A DNA stretch of 45,475 bases from Candidatus Latescibacterota bacterium (GTDB lineage Bacteria; Krumholzibacteriota; Krumholzibacteriia; WVZY01), in NCBI GenBank assembly GCA_011772205.1, contig WVZY01000076.1, positions 69,092-114,566 on the forward strand, read 5' to 3'. The position numbers and the translations under genes are program-made. The number at the start of each line of letters is the position of its first letter. The first letter of the stretch is position 1. The notes beneath the pieces were generated by a model. It made no database searches. It had not been told where the DNA came from and saw only the letters and a list, made by a program, of their open reading frames with translations. Of the stretch, positions 32,445 through 39,863 are shown in pieces.

Positions 32445-33032
32445 ATGGATGATGTTGAATCCAAAGAGGACAAAACCGCCGCGCTGGTCCGCGAAATGCT
32501 GGCGGAATTGGGCGAGAATCCCAACCGGGAAGGGCTTCTCGAAACACCTGGCCGCGTAAGCCGGGCATTCAAGTATTTTACCCGTGGATACCAAATGAGC
32601 GTTGAAGATGTGATTGCAAATGCGGTGTTCAAAGAGCATCAGGAGGAAATGGTGGTGCTCAGGGATGTCGATTTCTACAGCCTCTGCGAACACCATATGG
32701 TGCCTTTCTTCGGGAAATGCCATATAGCGTACCTGCCGAAGGAACACATCATAGGCTTGAGCAAGCTTGCGAGGATCGTGGAGGTGTATGCGCGGCGGCT
32801 TCAGGTGCAGGAGCGGATGACCCGTGAAATCGCATATGCGATCAACGACCATTTGGACCCACATGGCGTCGCGGTGGTGATCGAGGCCCAGCACCTTTGC
32901 ATGATGATGCGCGGCGTGGAGAAACAGAATTCGGTCGCCACCACGAGCACGATGCTCGGGACTTTCAAAGAGAACGAAGCCTCTCGCCTGGAATTCCTGA
33001 GCTTCATTAAAAGGTCGGGCGGATCAATTTAA
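32445..33032 (+). CDS. folE: GTP cyclohydrolase I
   Basis: 195 residues from the ATG at 32445, which has AAGGAG 5 bases upstream; an in-frame ATG at 32427 is the alternative. It converts GTP to 7,8-dihydroneopterin triphosphate. Zinc ligands are C81 and H84 ([10 protein letters not shown]) and C152 (HLCMMMRGV). Other matches are [29 protein letters not shown] and [10 protein letters not shown]. Together with the two PTPS homologues it forms a complete route from GTP to a 6-substituted tetrahydropterin, for queuosine, folate-related or biopterin-type cofactors. Confidence 0.96.
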   Translation: MDDVESKEDKTAALVREMLAELGENPNREGLLETPGRVSRAFKYFTRGYQMSVEDVIANAVFKEHQEEMVVLRDVDFYSLCEHHMVPFFGKCHIAYLPKEHIIGLSKLARIVEVYARRLQVQERMTREIAYAINDHLDPHGVAVVIEAQHLCMMMRGVEKQNSVATTSTMLGTFKENEASRLEFLSFIKRSGGSI

Positions 33033-33112
33033 GTTTATTCAAAAAGGTTTTCCCACTTGTTACATTGATGGGCAGATGGACAGGATTCCAGATTCGTAGA
33101 GGTGGCAGCCCG

Positions 33113-34261
33113 ATGGAAGAAATTTACATGGACTACAATTCGACTGCGCCTATTAGGGCTGAAGTCTGCGACGTGGTCGAAAAGACCATCAGGGACTGTC
33201 ATGCGAATCCCAGCAGCCTCCATCTTCCGGGGAGAAGAGCAAAGGCCGTGCTCGATGATGCGAGGGAAAAGGTCGCCGAAGCGCTGGGTGCAAGATCCTC
33301 GGAAATCATTTTCGTCAGCGGGGGCTCGGAAAGCAATAACGCCGCGATCAAAGGCATTGCCTGGGGGCGGCGCGGCGGTCACATCATCACCTCTGCTATC
33401 GAACATCCCGCCGTTTTGGAAACCTGCAGGTTTTTGGAATCTCGAGGTTTTTCGGTCACGTACGTCGGCGTCGGCTCCTCAGGGCGCGTCGACCCTGAAG
33501 CAGTCGCAGAAGCGGTCAGGGACGATACATGTTTGATCACCATCATGTGGGCGAACAACGAAACAGGCGTGATCCAGCCGGTCGATGAAATTGCCCGGAT
33601 CGCTTCCGAGCACGGGATTGTGATTCACACCGATGCAGTCCAGGCATTTGGTAAAGTTCCGGTGGACGTGAGCGGCATACCTGTCGGTCTGCTTTCGATT
33701 TCCGGCCATAAGGTCTACGCGCCCAAGGGCGTCGGAGTCCTCTATGTCCGCAGGGGGATCGTCTGCGAAGCGCTCGTTCACGGGGGGGGCCAGGAACGGG
33801 GGATGAGAAGCGGAACTGAAAACCTGCCGGGCATTGCCGGTATGGGTGAGGCGGCAAGTCTCGCCGTTCGAGAGATCAAGAAGGAGGCTCCGAGGTTGGC
33901 CAAACTCAGGAAAAAGCTGGAGACAGGAATTCTCAAAAAGATATCGGGGTCGCGTATTAACGGCGATCATCCGGAGAGACTTCCCAACACCACCAATGCA
34001 GCGTTTCCCGGAGCCGAAGGGGAAGCTGTTCTCATTAGTCTCGATGAACTCGGAATCGCCGCATCGAGCGCATCCGCTTGCGCGGCCAACCACGCGGATG
34101 CCTCACATGTTCTTCTTGCAATGGGTCTCTCGAGGGAAGATGCCGAGGCATCGATGCGCTTCAGCCTGGGCAAGTTCTCGGAATCCCGCCACATAGAAAA
34201 GCTCCTCGACCTGCTGCCGGGGATCGTTGAGCGGCTCCGCTCGCTGACGCAAGGTGGCTGA
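33113..34261 (+). CDS. Cysteine desulfurase (NifS/IscS type)
   Basis: 382 residues from the ATG at 33113, chosen because AGAGGTGG lies 7 bases upstream and the protein then begins with the family's MEEIYMDYNSTAPI; an upstream ATG at 33065 adds unrelated residues. PLP is bound by K200 in SISGHKVYAPKG. The catalytic cysteine is C323 in SACAANHADASHVL. The Cys loop is close to the NifS pattern but has AANH where SSGS is usual. It removes sulfur from cysteine for Fe-S clusters or thiolation. No scaffold gene is adjacent. It is 80 bases after folE and ends in a terminator. Confidence 0.93.
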   Translation: MEEIYMDYNSTAPIRAEVCDVVEKTIRDCHANPSSLHLPGRRAKAVLDDAREKVAEALGARSSEIIFVSGGSESNNAAIKGIAWGRRGGHIITSAIEHPAVLETCRFLESRGFSVTYVGVGSSGRVDPEAVAEAVRDDTCLITIMWANNETGVIQPVDEIARIASEHGIVIHTDAVQAFGKVPVDVSGIPVGLLSISGHKVYAPKGVGVLYVRRGIVCEALVHGGGQERGMRSGTENLPGIAGMGEAASLAVREIKKEAPRLAKLRKKLETGILKKISGSRINGDHPERLPNTTNAAFPGAEGEAVLISLDELGIAASSASACAANHADASHVLLAMGLSREDAEASMRFSLGKFSESRHIEKLLDLLPGIVERLRSLTQGG

Positions 34262-34350
34262 GAGAATCGTAGCTCGTGCCAACCAGATCATCGGAAGCCC
34301 AACCTGAAGCCGTGAATTCACTGGCAGGTATGACGATCGAACGGTGATGG

Positions 34351-34400
34351 AACGCCGTCCGCTCCAATCGCCGTACACGTCACCGCCGACGGACGGCGTT
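34351..34400 (+). terminator. Terminator of the folE/cysteine desulfurase transcript
   Basis: AACGCCGTCCG (34351-34361) is an exact inverted match to CGGACGGCGTT (34390-34400), an 11-bp stem with a 28-base loop, followed by TCATTGTTTATTT. It is about 90 bases after the cysteine desulfurase stop. It is less typical because of the long loop. Confidence 0.6.
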
Positions 34401-34462
34401 TCATTGTTTATTTGAGGATGCCTGCCGGTTTCACGATCATCTTCATATCCTCCCTTTCGGAA

Positions 34463-35053
34463 TTATTTTCTTAAGAAGCATCTCATTATCGGGCGTGTTT
34501 CCGACCGCCTGGCCACTTCTTCGAAGCCTGCCTTTGAAAATGCGGCCGCCAGACCCGTCCAAGCGAATGCATCGGGCATATGCGATTTCTTTGGGGAGAT
34601 GGGGTACCCTTCGACGATCTTTGCGCCGTGTTTCCTCGCATGCTTGACCGCAGCCTCGAGGAGCTTGGAAGAGACACCTTTTTGGCGAAAAGGCTTGGCG
34701 ATGAAGAAGCAGACAACGGACCAGACCGGCTGGTCGTCCACCTGTTTCAATATTCGGGAGCGCTCGAGGGTGGGGAAGTTTTCTCTAGGGCCTATCGAGC
34801 ACCAGGCGACAGGTTCTCGACCGGCGTAGGCGATGATTCCCGGAATCTCTCCAGATTCAACGATTTTTTTCATAGCCCTTTTGTTTTTCTCGCCCTTTTG
34901 CTTGTCGAATTTCGATCGCGCCAGCCTCCACCACATGCACCAGCATCCGCCGCATGCGCCCCGCTCGCCGAACAGCTTTTCCAAATCCGTCCAGCGCTCG
35001 GACGTAACAGGACGAAATTTGAGGCCGGAAACTTCCAGAGATGCCCTTTTCAA
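34463..35053 (-). CDS. GNAT-family N-acetyltransferase
   Basis: 196 residues. The acetyl-CoA site is visible as FRQKGVSSKLLEAAVKHARKHG (R/Q-x-x-G-x-S/A). A cysteine/tryptophan-rich segment ACGGCWCMWWRLARSKF near residues 33-50 is typical of one branch of small GNATs. The substrate is unknown. It overlaps the upstream methyltransferase gene by four bases (stop/start), so it is the last gene of a minus-strand operon: deacetylase, methyltransferase, GNAT. Confidence 0.85.
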   Translation of the reverse strand: MKRASLEVSGLKFRPVTSERWTDLEKLFGERGACGGCWCMWWRLARSKFDKQKGEKNKRAMKKIVESGEIPGIIAYAGREPVAWCSIGPRENFPTLERSRILKQVDDQPVWSVVCFFIAKPFRQKGVSSKLLEAAVKHARKHGAKIVEGYPISPKKSHMPDAFAWTGLAAAFSKAGFEEVARRSETRPIMRCFLRK

Positions 35054-35709
35054 ATCCGGCCCTCCTTTGCCATCGAGACAGTGACGAAATAATCGCGGTT
35101 TATTTTTTCGAGATGGATCTTCTGATATCCCGTACCCTCGAACAGGTCGTACAGCTGACCCAGATCATACATGAACAGGTCACACCGCTTCCTGTAGCGA
35201 AGCCTTCGCTGCCACGCGAGGAATCCGCTTGCGGAGGGAAAGCTGAAGAATGCCTTGTGACTGGTAAGCGATAATACTCTCTCGATCAATTCTCTTGGAT
35301 CCTCGATGTAATCCATAAAGCCCATAACGATCGCGTAATCGAACTTCTCTTCGGCGGGATAATCCCAGAAATCACCGAGGAAAAAACTACAGCGATCTGC
35401 AACGCCGGACCGCACAGCACGAGATTTCGCCAAATCTATCATGGACTCTGCAAAGTCTATCCCGCAGACCCGGGCGGCGCCTTTTTTCGCAAGCGCAACT
35501 CCGTAATGGCCCGGACCACACCCGATATCGATGACACTGCGACCTTCGATAGGCTCGCATCCCTCAATGGTCCTGATGTATCTGACCCTCATGCTCTTTC
35601 TAAACAGCTTGTTGATCAAGTTATTGAGCAGGGTGTTCCGATTGCCATAGATTGCATTGAAATCGCTTGCGTAAGAATCAAAAAAATCTGAGACGTCTCG
35701 TTTTGGCAT
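35050..35709 (-). CDS. Class I SAM-dependent methyltransferase
   Basis: 219 residues. Motif I is VIDIGCGPGHYGVALAKKG, the acidic loop is VCGIDFAESMIDLAKS, and motif IV is FDYAIVMGFMDYI. The N-terminus (VSDFFDSYASDFNAIYG) is common in methyltransferases of surface-polysaccharide clusters. It overlaps the deacetylase stop by one base and the GNAT start by four, so it is co-translated with both. Possible target: a sugar or lipid of the cell surface (inference from neighbours). Confidence 0.86.
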   Translation of the reverse strand: MPKRDVSDFFDSYASDFNAIYGNRNTLLNNLINKLFRKSMRVRYIRTIEGCEPIEGRSVIDIGCGPGHYGVALAKKGAARVCGIDFAESMIDLAKSRAVRSGVADRCSFFLGDFWDYPAEEKFDYAIVMGFMDYIEDPRELIERVLSLTSHKAFFSFPSASGFLAWQRRLRYRKRCDLFMYDLGQLYDLFEGTGYQKIHLEKINRDYFVTVSMAKEGRI

Positions 35710-36575
35710 TATTCCCCTTGTGTCAGCTCGGGATGGTCGTTGACAAAGCTCTCGAAGGTGGCGAACTCGAAGTCATCTAATATCTGTGAAATCTTTCCTT
35801 TGGTTGTGGATAAGTTCACATACGATTTGAATCGCCTGATAATATTCATCGGTAATCGCGGGTGTGCCGGATCGATTTCTCTCGGGTGGACGTAGAATAC
35901 GGCGGGACGCCCCTCGGATAATACTTTCAAGGTCATGTTCCGGATCAGGAAATAAGGGAAAAGCCTCAGGTAACCGCCACCGAAAAAGCAGAGAGGCTTC
36001 CCGAACAGCTTTGTGACGGTTATCGGGAACTCGATGATTCCTCGTTCGTTACCTTTGACGAAATAAGGGGCGAAGTCATTCGTTTTCAATCCGCCGTGCC
36101 CTCTCGGTGCGGGGAAGACAGAGGAATCATATTGGTATCCCGCTTCGATGAGCTTTTCGAAGAACCACGGTGTGCTTACCGTCGTCGAGAAGCCTGCTGA
36201 GCGATAGCCCGATACGGGCCGGCCCACGATATTCTCTATGATGTGGCGCGATTTAACGGCGTCGTTGAAAAATTCTTCCGCCGTCATCTGATAGACCAGC
36301 TTATGGGAATACCCATGGGAGGCAATCTCGTGCCCCCGGTCGCTCGCCTCCTTCACGAGATCCGGGTATTTTTCAGCGATCCATCCGAGGAAGAAACAGC
36401 TCGCGCTCACCTTTTTTTCGCTGAAAAGATCGAGTAATCTTCTGAAGTTTTTTTCGACGTGCGACGGAAGTGATTCCCATTCGGACAGCTCAGGCGTGGA
36501 TTGGACGTCCAGTATGTGAAACCAGTCTTCAACGTCCACTGAAAATATGCATTTTATGGGTGATTTCTGGGACAT
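35709..36575 (-). CDS. XrtA-type polysaccharide deacetylase
   Basis: A 288-residue NodB-fold deacetylase. The catalytic/metal motif SVDVEDWFH (D14, D17) replaces the usual TFDDG and is the hallmark of the deacetylase found in exosortase-A/PEP-CTERM exopolysaccharide clusters. HEIASHGYSH supplies the metal histidines, and the C-terminal PAVFYVHPREIDPAHPRLP matches the DUF3473-like end. It removes acetyl groups from a surface polysaccharide. There is no signal peptide. It is first in a tight operon with a methyltransferase and a GNAT; no exosortase or EPS genes are in the window. Confidence 0.88.
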   Translation of the reverse strand: MSQKSPIKCIFSVDVEDWFHILDVQSTPELSEWESLPSHVEKNFRRLLDLFSEKKVSASCFFLGWIAEKYPDLVKEASDRGHEIASHGYSHKLVYQMTAEEFFNDAVKSRHIIENIVGRPVSGYRSAGFSTTVSTPWFFEKLIEAGYQYDSSVFPAPRGHGGLKTNDFAPYFVKGNERGIIEFPITVTKLFGKPLCFFGGGYLRLFPYFLIRNMTLKVLSEGRPAVFYVHPREIDPAHPRLPMNIIRRFKSYVNLSTTKGKISQILDDFEFATFESFVNDHPELTQGE

Positions 36576-36612
36576 GCTACATATGGGCCGTCTGGACTCC
36601 TAAAGCGAATTA

Positions 36613-37080
36613 TCAACTCAGATCGAGCTCGAGATACATAGCGCCTTCTATGGGATTCTCCCGGTATGGTGGGATCTCTTTGAATCCCAGCGAAAGGTAA
36701 AGCTGAATGGCTTCCTTCATGACCGGGATAGTGTCCAGCCGCATTCGAGAATAACCGATTTCTCGAGCTCGGTTGATGATGGCAATGGCAAGTGCTCTTC
36801 CGATCCCTTTTCCTCTGAGGCTCGGCCGAACATACAACCTCTTCATTTCACAAATTCCTTCATCGAATTTTCTCAATCCGACGCACCCTGCCACTTCTTC
36901 GTCTTCGATGGCGAGGAGCAGCCGGCCGTTCGGCGGGGCGTATTCCCCGGGGAAGTTTTGAAGCTCCTGCTTGAAATTCTGGAAGCACAGATCAAATCCA
37001 AGCGAGTCTGCGTATTCCAGGAACAGCATGCGAATCTGGTCAAAGTCCTTTTTCGATTTGGCTTGCAAGAGTGATGTCAT
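36613..37080 (-). CDS. GNAT-family N-acetyltransferase
   Basis: 155 residues with the canonical acetyl-CoA binding core: CEMKRLYVRPSLRGKGIGRA then LAIAIINRAREIGYSRMRLD, and the end LYLSLGFKEIPPY. It is close in style to acetyltransferases acting on small molecules. It lies 38 bases upstream of the deacetylase gene on the same strand and may begin that operon. Confidence 0.87.
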   Translation of the reverse strand: MTSLLQAKSKKDFDQIRMLFLEYADSLGFDLCFQNFKQELQNFPGEYAPPNGRLLLAIEDEEVAGCVGLRKFDEGICEMKRLYVRPSLRGKGIGRALAIAIINRAREIGYSRMRLDTIPVMKEAIQLYLSLGFKEIPPYRENPIEGAMYLELDLS

Positions 37081-37109
37081 GTTGAACCAGGATTATCGCG
37101 GATCGATGA

Positions 37110-37793
37110 TTACCATGCGAAGCCAGCGAGAAAGAGAACTGCCTGGGTTTTCCAATCGGTGAGCCATCTGCCTCTTTTCCCGTTTCCAACCAAGCCGAAC
37201 TGGTAGCGTATCTCTCCAATCACCTTATGGATGCCCAGTGCTTGTTCGAAACCCAGCCCGATATTCCCGAAAACATTGGTCGATCTGAGACCATCGGAAA
37301 CGTCTTCATCTTCGGTAACGATGAGTACCGAGTCTGGAGCGATTTCGGTAATGAGAGTCGACTGGCCGTTTGCGGAGATCAAAATGCCGATCTCCGACCC
37401 GACTGTCAGGAAAAGTCCGGTAGATCTTACCGGCTTGACCTTTAACAAGACGGGAATCGTAATGTAATCCTGAGAAAGCTCGGCCTCACCAAAGATGGCA
37501 TATGGATTGATTACTGTTACGGGAAAGGTAATGTCGCGATGATCCGCCAGGCGGAGGTATCCGACTCCCGGGACAATGCTTATTGTCCTCTTTAGCGATA
37601 TTTCCAAGAAAACGCCGCCTGCAAATCCTCCCCTCCATCCTGGATCCCAAAAATCGGGCGTGTCATCGTACCGAAATGAGGAATATACGAACCCACCACT
37701 GATTCCGGGGCGCAGATGGACCTGGGTGAATCCAAGGGTGGCATTGAGGCACACCGTGCAGAAGATACAAAAAAGAATAGTTCTTTTGAACAT
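37110..37793 (-). CDS. Small outer-membrane beta-barrel protein
   Basis: 227 residues with a signal peptide (ILFCIFCTVCLNATLGFTQ) and a PorT/OMP_b-brl_2-like pattern: RPGISGGFVYSSF, GGFAGGVFLEISLKRTISIV, YITIPVLLKVKPVRSTGLFL, VGSEIGILISANG. It ends in alternating strands and a terminal aromatic residue (LFLAGFAW). Probably an eight-stranded porin-like barrel. Ligand unknown. Confidence 0.82.
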   Translation of the reverse strand: MFKRTILFCIFCTVCLNATLGFTQVHLRPGISGGFVYSSFRYDDTPDFWDPGWRGGFAGGVFLEISLKRTISIVPGVGYLRLADHRDITFPVTVINPYAIFGEAELSQDYITIPVLLKVKPVRSTGLFLTVGSEIGILISANGQSTLITEIAPDSVLIVTEDEDVSDGLRSTNVFGNIGLGFEQALGIHKVIGEIRYQFGLVGNGKRGRWLTDWKTQAVLFLAGFAW

Positions 37794-38223
37794 AACGCGT
37801 GCCCTTCATCGGAGCGGGTCAATCCCGCCGCCAAGAAGCCATCGGAAATCGACAACATGTCTTAGACGTGGCTGGATAGAATAGCAGTCAGGACACCCTG
37901 CTCTCAGGGGAACGCTTTGAACGTTCCACTGGAATGCGGTCGAATCGGTTGCAAACCACCAGCGTATCCTAAAACCGAGTGGCTGTCAACTTGGGGCCGT
38001 TGTACTGTACGGCCAATTGTGACGCGTTAAAAATAAACAGCGACGGTGCCTCGATCGCCACTCAGCTCATGGTCCTTGAATGCATCGGGTGATTGAGCGC
38101 CAAAGCTTTTGACAAACGTGCACCGTTGTCGTATTCTGCCCGTTGCGTTTCTGATCCCGGTAAGAAAGCCATTCGATGCGGCGAACAATCTTTCGCATTC
38201 ACGGCCGCCGAGGAGGTGAGGTT
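37794..38223. other. Divergent intergenic region
   Basis: 430 bases between the small barrel gene (minus) and the thiamine-binding-family gene (plus). It holds a 6-bp inverted repeat (GGCCGT at 37995-38000 with ACGGCC at 38009-38014) and the promoter at 38109-38137. No gene is seen. Confidence 0.55.
38109..38137 (+). promoter_or_regulatory. Sigma-70-type promoter for the thiamine-binding-family gene
   Basis: TTGACA at 38109-38114 and TATTCT at 38132-38137 with exactly 17 bases between. The start would be near 38144, about 80 bases before the GTG at 38224. Confidence 0.65.
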
Positions 38224-38526
38224 GTGATAGCATTTTTTTCAGTCGTCCCAATGGGGAAAGAATCCCTCAGCGAAGACGTCTCGAAGGTCATCGATGTCAT
38301 CGACAAGAGCGGCATCGAGTACCGGCTCACATCGATGGGCACCATTGTGGAAGGGTCGCCCGACGACGTGTGGGATCTCATCCGGAAGTGCCACGATAAA
38401 ATGAGGGAGCTCTCCCGCCGGGTGATCACCCATGTTGCCGTCGATGACCGCGAAAGTGCCGTAGATTCCATTCGGACCAAGGTGAACGATATCGAGAAGC
38501 ACCTGTCGAGGAAGCTCAAGACGTAA
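38224..38526 (+). CDS. MTH1187/YkoF-type thiamine-binding family protein
   Basis: 100 residues from GTG at 38224, chosen because AGGAGGTGA (38211-38219) is a near-perfect ribosome site and the product then starts IAFFSVVPMG, the family's N-terminus. GIEYRLTSMGTIVEG is the diagnostic middle part, followed by a long C-terminal helix. Relatives (UPF0045, MTH1187) bind thiamine or hydroxymethylpyrimidine. No thiamine genes are nearby. Confidence 0.9.
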   Translation: MIAFFSVVPMGKESLSEDVSKVIDVIDKSGIEYRLTSMGTIVEGSPDDVWDLIRKCHDKMRELSRRVITHVAVDDRESAVDSIRTKVNDIEKHLSRKLKT

Positions 38527-38664
38527 TCCAGAGATGCTCCCGCGCGGGATCTCATGCCAATGCCCGGAGAAGGCTGGGACGCCGGTTATCGGGATCCTCG
38601 GGAGGCCGGCCGGGGCAATTCAGTCATTGAGATTTCTTCGAGCTGGAAACAGGAAGGGTAAGAC

Positions 38665-39216
38665 ATGATAAAGCCTGACAAATGGATTCGTCGGATGGTG
38701 CAGGAGCATCGCATGATCAGTCCCTTCGTCGATCGGCAGGAAAGGGATGGAAAAATCTCCTACGGGATTTCGTCATACGGTTACGATATCCGCATCTCGG
38801 ATGAGTTCAAGATTTTCACGAACATCAATTCGACCGTCGTGGATCCCAAGACGTTCGATCCAAATGCATTCGAGGATTTCAAGGGGGATGTCTGCATCAT
38901 CCCTCCGAACTCGTTCGCTCTGGGGCGGAGCGTGGAGTACTTCCGCATTCCTCGAAACGTCATGACGATCTGTGTCGGCAAGTCCACTTACGCTCGCTGC
39001 GGAATTATTACGAACGTTACCCCTTTCGAGCCCGAGTGGGAAGGATTCGTTACGCTGGAAATCTCGAACACAACCCCCCTGCCCGCGAAAGTGTACGCGA
39101 ATGAAGGGATTGCGCAGGTTCTGTTCTTCGAAAGCGACGAGGAGTGCCAGTTCTCCTACGAGGATAAGAAAGGCAAATACCAGGCTCAGGACGGCATAAT
39201 CCTGCCCAAGGTGTAG
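38665..39216 (+). CDS. dcd: dCTP deaminase
   Basis: A 183-residue trimeric enzyme that deaminates dCTP to dUTP. Segments are [40 protein letters not shown] and the catalytic [15 protein letters not shown] with its active glutamate, ending in YQAQDGI. Length suits the mono-functional type, although some relatives also hydrolyse dUTP. An AGGAAGGG ribosome site precedes the ATG. It is 138 bases after the thiamine-binding-family gene. Confidence 0.95.
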   Translation: MIKPDKWIRRMVQEHRMISPFVDRQERDGKISYGISSYGYDIRISDEFKIFTNINSTVVDPKTFDPNAFEDFKGDVCIIPPNSFALGRSVEYFRIPRNVMTICVGKSTYARCGIITNVTPFEPEWEGFVTLEISNTTPLPAKVYANEGIAQVLFFESDEECQFSYEDKKGKYQAQDGIILPKV

Positions 39217-39312
39217 GCGTCCGCGGCCGGCGGCGAGCCGGGCGGCACCGGACCGACACTCCCCAATCGGCCTCCAGACCTCGAAAAAAGGCACCTTGGC
39301 GCTATTTTCCCT

Positions 39313-39341
39313 TTGACAGGATTTGCGAATTAGGGTATTCA
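39313..39341 (+). promoter_or_regulatory. Promoter-like element for the histone gene
   Basis: TTGACA at 39313-39318 with TATTCA at 39336-39341, spacer 17. A short leader of about 55 bases would run to the ATG at 39403. The -10 half is a modest match. Confidence 0.45.
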
Positions 39342-39402
39342 AGTTATGACTTTAATGTTTATGTCGTCTCTTGGTCTTCCTTTTCAAAACAGGAGGGGTT
39401 AC

Positions 39403-39600
39403 ATGGCTAAGATGAAGAAGAAGGCGAAAGCGGCTGATCTCATCATCTCTAAGGCGCGAACAAAAGGCGCCGTGAAGAACGCCAACGTCGCCGGCGAGTT
39501 CTACGGAGCTCTGGACAAGAGGGTTCGCGAGATAATCAAAGGCGCCGAGATACGCGCCAAAGCGAACAAGAGGAAAACCCTGAAGGCGTGTGATCTCTAA
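39403..39600 (+). CDS. Bacterial single-histone-fold protein (Bdellovibrio Bd0055-like)
   Basis: 65 residues, from the ATG with a strong AGGAGGGG ribosome site; the in-frame ATG at 39346 lacks one. The first 12 residues are Lys/Ala-rich (AKMKKKAKAADL), then a short helix, NVAGEFYGALDKRVREIIKG as the long central helix, and RAKANKRKTLKACDL. That last segment corresponds to the histone-fold strand loop 'RAK-N-RKT-----DL', with the R-K-T that touches DNA. The protein stops at the start of helix 3, as in short bacterial histones; archaeal histones continue. Very basic, so DNA binding is expected. It has its own promoter and a strong terminator, fitting a highly expressed stand-alone chromatin protein. 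Confidence 0.75.
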   Translation: MAKMKKKAKAADLIISKARTKGAVKNANVAGEFYGALDKRVREIIKGAEIRAKANKRKTLKACDL

Positions 39601-39644
39601 ACCTCGTGTGATCCCACATGCACTTCACTGAATTCTGAATGTAC

Positions 39645-39685
39645 CGGGGGTTCTGGTGCAAAGCCTGAACCCCCGTTTTGTTTTA
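39645..39685 (+). terminator. Strong Rho-independent terminator after the histone gene
   Basis: CGGGGGTTC (39645-39653) pairs exactly with GAACCCCCG (39667-39675), a 9-bp stem with a 13-base loop, followed by TTTTGTTTT. It lies 45 bases after the stop codon. The minus strand lacks an equally good T-run, so it serves the histone transcript. Confidence 0.85.
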
Positions 39686-39863
39686 CTACGCCCCGCTTCG
39701 CCGGTCTTATGACGAAAACTCGAATCCGAATCCGACGCGCCGCATCCGATGCGGCTCCCAAATCGTCGGATCGTTCACAGGAATGAAACTCCCTTATTCC
39801 GTCATTCACCAGCCGATTGAGCGCAGAGCTCTACCGGCATAATTCACGAAGCGCCTGGAAATT

